This document shows positions 4,613-6,354 of a stretch of DNA of 6,354 nt, piece after piece. The stretch spans positions 1 to 6,354 of the forward strand of contig JAHEEZ010000208.1 in the NCBI GenBank assembly GCA_024640445.1, in the 5' to 3' direction. The notes under the pieces are model-generated. The model ran no database searches. It saw only the letters and a list, made by a program, of their open reading frames with translations, and was not told where the DNA came from. Numbering within the stretch: position 1 is the stretch's first letter; every line of letters starts with the position of its first letter. Both the position numbers and the translations under genes were made by a program. This stretch comes from Acidobacteriota bacterium. Lineage in GTDB: Bacteria; Acidobacteriota; Blastocatellia; Pyrinomonadales; Pyrinomonadaceae.

Positions 4613-4921
4613 TCAGCTCCGGTCGGGCTCCCAGGCGTCGATCACTTCAAGCACCTCCCTAGTTGCCGAGACCTCGAACGGAAACTCTCTCGCAAACAGT
4701 TCCCGCATCCTTGCGCTGTCCTCAGAAAGATAATCCTCCAGCGATTTTCTGTCAGGCGCCATGTAACTGACCCGGTATGAACCATCTTCCGAGCGGGCGA
4801 ACGAAGCCCCCTCAAACTTCCCCGCCGCCAGCACGTCCGGTATGTGCCTGGAGCGCATGTAGTCCTCGAATCTCTTGGAGAGATCTTTTCCAACTGTAAC
4901 AACTACTGAATAGCAGATCAT
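4613..4921 (-). CDS. DUF4286 family protein
   Basis: This small protein of 102 residues starts MICYSVVVTVGKDLSKRF and continues with YMRSRHIPDVLAAGKFEGASF, SYRVSYMAPDRKSLEDYL and REVLEVI. The MI-Y-V-V start, the HIPDVL(A)G-F motif and the closing hydrophobic strand match DUF4286, a small alpha/beta family with a ferredoxin-like (dimeric barrel) look. Its biochemical role is not known to me. The frame is open back to a GTG at 4966, but the family starts directly at the MI-Y strand, which favours the ATG at 4921. Neither start has a clear ribosome site. It is divergent from the esterase gene (122-bp gap) and converges on the RAYT island. Confidence 0.8.
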   Translation of the reverse strand: MICYSVVVTVGKDLSKRFEDYMRSRHIPDVLAAGKFEGASFARSEDGSYRVSYMAPDRKSLEDYLSEDSARMRELFAREFPFEVSATREVLEVIDAWEPDRS

Positions 4922-5005
4922 AGCCAGGACGGTATTCTGCCACGGATTCACTTCCGGCGGAAACACCTGCTATGAGACAAGTTTTTGAACCTTGCCTGCG
5001 GCCTC

Positions 5006-5033
5006 TTGCAACCGGCCCGAGTTCAAGTACAAT
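5006..5033 (+). promoter_or_regulatory. Possible promoter of the esterase gene
   Basis: TTGCAA (5006-5011) is followed by 16 bases and TACAAT (5028-5033). Transcription would begin around 5040, only about four bases before the ATG at 5044. That would make the transcript nearly leaderless and would agree with the lack of a ribosome site there. The match is moderate. Confidence 0.35.
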
Positions 5034-5043
5034 CTCAGACCTT

Positions 5044-6195
5044 ATGTCATTTAGAACAATCTTTGCGGGAACCGTTCTCATTGCAGCTCTTGCGGGCGCG
5101 TCGAAGGCACAACAGACCCAGCAGGTTGCGAGTGTTTACCACGACGTTCACCAGATCGCTTCAAAGTACGTCAATGAAGATCGAACGATTTGGGTGCGAG
5201 TTCCGCTGGACTATTCGCGTACTGAGGAGAAGTATCCGGTGATCTATATGCTCGACGGGCACGCACCCCAGACCAGCATGATGGCCGGGATCATAGAGCA
5301 GCAGGCCTGGGCTGGAATGATGCCTGAGGCAATACTCGTCAGCATCCAGAATACTAACCGTTCAAGGGATCTGACACCCGTCGATGATGGAAAAGGCGGA
5401 AGTGTAGGCGGCGGCGACAGGTTTCTGGACTTTGTGGAAAAGGAGGTCATGCCTCTTGTTGACGGAAAATACCGCACACAGCCGTACAGGATCTTTGCGG
5501 GACATTCACTCGGCGGACTGATGAGCGTCTACGCGATGGTCACGCGGCCCTGGATGTTCAATTCCTATATCGCGGCAAGTCCGGTCCTGCATTTCAAAGA
5601 CGACTTTGTGATCGGAAAAGCAAAAAGCGCATTTAAGGAAAGAAAGGACTGGGACAAGACTCTATTTGTTTCGATCGGAAACGAACCCGACTACAGCAAC
5701 GGATTCAAAGATTTCCGGAAGTTGATAGAGAATGAGAAGCCGAAAGGGCTCGAATTCGAATTTCGTGAATTTCCGGAGGAGACCCACGGATCAGTCGTCC
5801 TTAGAGCTTACTATTGGGGTCTGAGGAAGGTCTTTGAAGGCTGGCAGCCCGACAGGATCGGATCAGTCGCGGACCTGGAACGGCATTACGAGAGATTAAC
5901 AAAGAGGTTTGGATATTCGATCCTCCCTCCGGAAGCGGCGATGAACCGGATCGGATATCAACTGCTGAATGCCGGCAGAACTCTCGAGGCGATCGACGCC
6001 TTCAAAAAGAACGCGGCAAACTACGCGAACTCCGCGAACGTCTACGACAGTCTTGGCGAGGCCTACGAGAAGAACGGACAAAGAAGCAAAGCGGCTGAAA
6101 ACTACAGGAGGGCTGTGGATCTTGCCAGAGCCGCGGGAGACACCAGATCGGAGGCGATCTTCAAGGGGCGTCTCGAGCGCCTGGAAAACGACTGA
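5044..6195 (+). CDS. Exported alpha/beta-hydrolase (esterase family, COG2819-like) with C-terminal TPR repeats
   Basis: The protein has 383 residues. Residues 1-22 are a Sec signal peptide (MSFRTIFAGTVLIAALAG, cleavage likely after SKA). The hydrolase domain spans about 30-270: YPVIYMLDGH, the nucleophile elbow FAGHSLGG with Ser155, an acidic candidate in SIGNEPDYS (Glu214 or Asp216), and His248 in PEETHGSVVLRAYYWGL. This pattern is that of the putative esterase family (Pfam Esterase), which includes siderophore and carbohydrate esterases; the substrate cannot be told. Residues about 296-361 hold two TPR-like helical pairs (NRIGYQLLNAGRTLEAIDAF and NVYDSLGEAYEKNGQRSKAAENY), probably for protein contact. 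The frame extends upstream to 4972, but the signal peptide selects the ATG at 5044. It likely acts in the periplasm or outside, and no operon partner is visible. Confidence 0.88.
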   Translation: MSFRTIFAGTVLIAALAGASKAQQTQQVASVYHDVHQIASKYVNEDRTIWVRVPLDYSRTEEKYPVIYMLDGHAPQTSMMAGIIEQQAWAGMMPEAILVSIQNTNRSRDLTPVDDGKGGSVGGGDRFLDFVEKEVMPLVDGKYRTQPYRIFAGHSLGGLMSVYAMVTRPWMFNSYIAASPVLHFKDDFVIGKAKSAFKERKDWDKTLFVSIGNEPDYSNGFKDFRKLIENEKPKGLEFEFREFPEETHGSVVLRAYYWGLRKVFEGWQPDRIGSVADLERHYERLTKRFGYSILPPEAAMNRIGYQLLNAGRTLEAIDAFKKNAANYANSANVYDSLGEAYEKNGQRSKAAENYRRAVDLARAAGDTRSEAIFKGRLERLEND

Positions 6196-6241
6196 TGAGC
6201 CTGGTCCTTCGCACCTAACATGACCCGCCTCCATGCACGGC

Positions 6242-6354
6242 CTACGCTTCCCCTGCAACAGACTTGAGGACCTTTCGTATCTGCTTTGAATGCGCGTCCA
6301 GATGCGCTATCCCCATTTCGACTACCTGCGGAGCATTTATCGGACCTGCGACCG
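6242..6354 (-). CDS. Probable DinB-like family protein (C-terminal 36 residues only)
   Basis: The gene enters from the right edge and ends with a TAG at 6242-6244. The readable residues are VAGPINAPQVVEMG, IAHLDAHSKQIRKV and LKSVAGEA. The GPI-x(3)-Q start, the amphipathic helix and the H-x(3)-H-x(2)-QI pattern resemble the last helix of DinB/YfiT-like four-helix metalloproteins, whose final metal-ligand His lies in such a motif. Codon choice fits the neighbours. It converges with the esterase gene across a 46-bp gap in which I see no clear terminator. The family call is tentative because so little is visible. Confidence 0.5.
   Translation of the reverse strand, partial: VAGPINAPQVVEMGIAHLDAHSKQIRKVLKSVAGEA

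Noticed and set aside
6196..6241. Shared terminator between the convergent esterase and DinB-like genes
   Set aside because: I found no stem with a flanking T-run in this gap.

Overview
The window (roughly 54% GC by eye) looks like a chromosomal fragment of a Gram-negative environmental bacterium. Two genes carry export signals, one of them a Tat signal on a periplasmic molybdoenzyme. The repair pair msrP/msrQ, a TPR-tailed secreted esterase and a GTW-type RAYT transposase together suggest Acidobacteriota (Blastocatellia-like). That assignment is an inference from style, not from a marker gene.

Layout, left to right. (1) 1-1102, minus strand: the start of msrQ and complete msrP, the periplasmic methionine sulfoxide reductase system. 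(2) 1268-2904, minus strand: a two-gene operon transcribed rpiB then deoC, with 5 bp between the genes. Both enzymes have N-terminal extensions that begin with a short amphipathic helix of the kind that targets cargo into bacterial microcompartments (BMCs). A DeoC plus RpiB pair is the signature enzyme set of the sugar-phosphate-utilising (SPU) class of BMC, yet no shell gene is in the window. (3) 2905-3002: a compact divergent control region. Two sigma70-like promoters on opposite strands share one almost symmetric -10 element; one drives rpiB-deoC and the other hpt. (4) 3003-3575, plus strand: hpt, purine salvage. (5) 3609-4601: a self-contained island between the 3' ends of two convergent genes. 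It has four direct 27-nt REP-like repeats, an AT-rich leader (about 37% GC), a RAYT/IS200-like HUH transposase gene, and two copies of the same repeat in inverted orientation. (6) 4613-4921, minus strand: a DUF4286 protein. (7) 5044-6195, plus strand: an exported alpha/beta-hydrolase (esterase family) with a C-terminal TPR region. (8) 6242-6354, minus strand: the C-terminal end of a probable DinB-like protein.

How the parts may work together. RpiB interconverts ribose-5-phosphate and ribulose-5-phosphate, and DeoC splits deoxyribose-5-phosphate to acetaldehyde and glyceraldehyde-3-phosphate. Hpt recycles free hypoxanthine or guanine using PRPP, which is made from ribose-5-phosphate. A shared promoter for these three would link base salvage to disposal of the sugar part of nucleosides, with the aldehyde-producing steps perhaps inside a protein shell encoded elsewhere. 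The most interesting items are the cargo-tagged rpiB-deoC operon lacking a visible shell, the Cys-to-Asp change at the RpiB catalytic position, the symmetric bidirectional promoter, and the REP/RAYT island with its conserved G-A mismatch hairpin.
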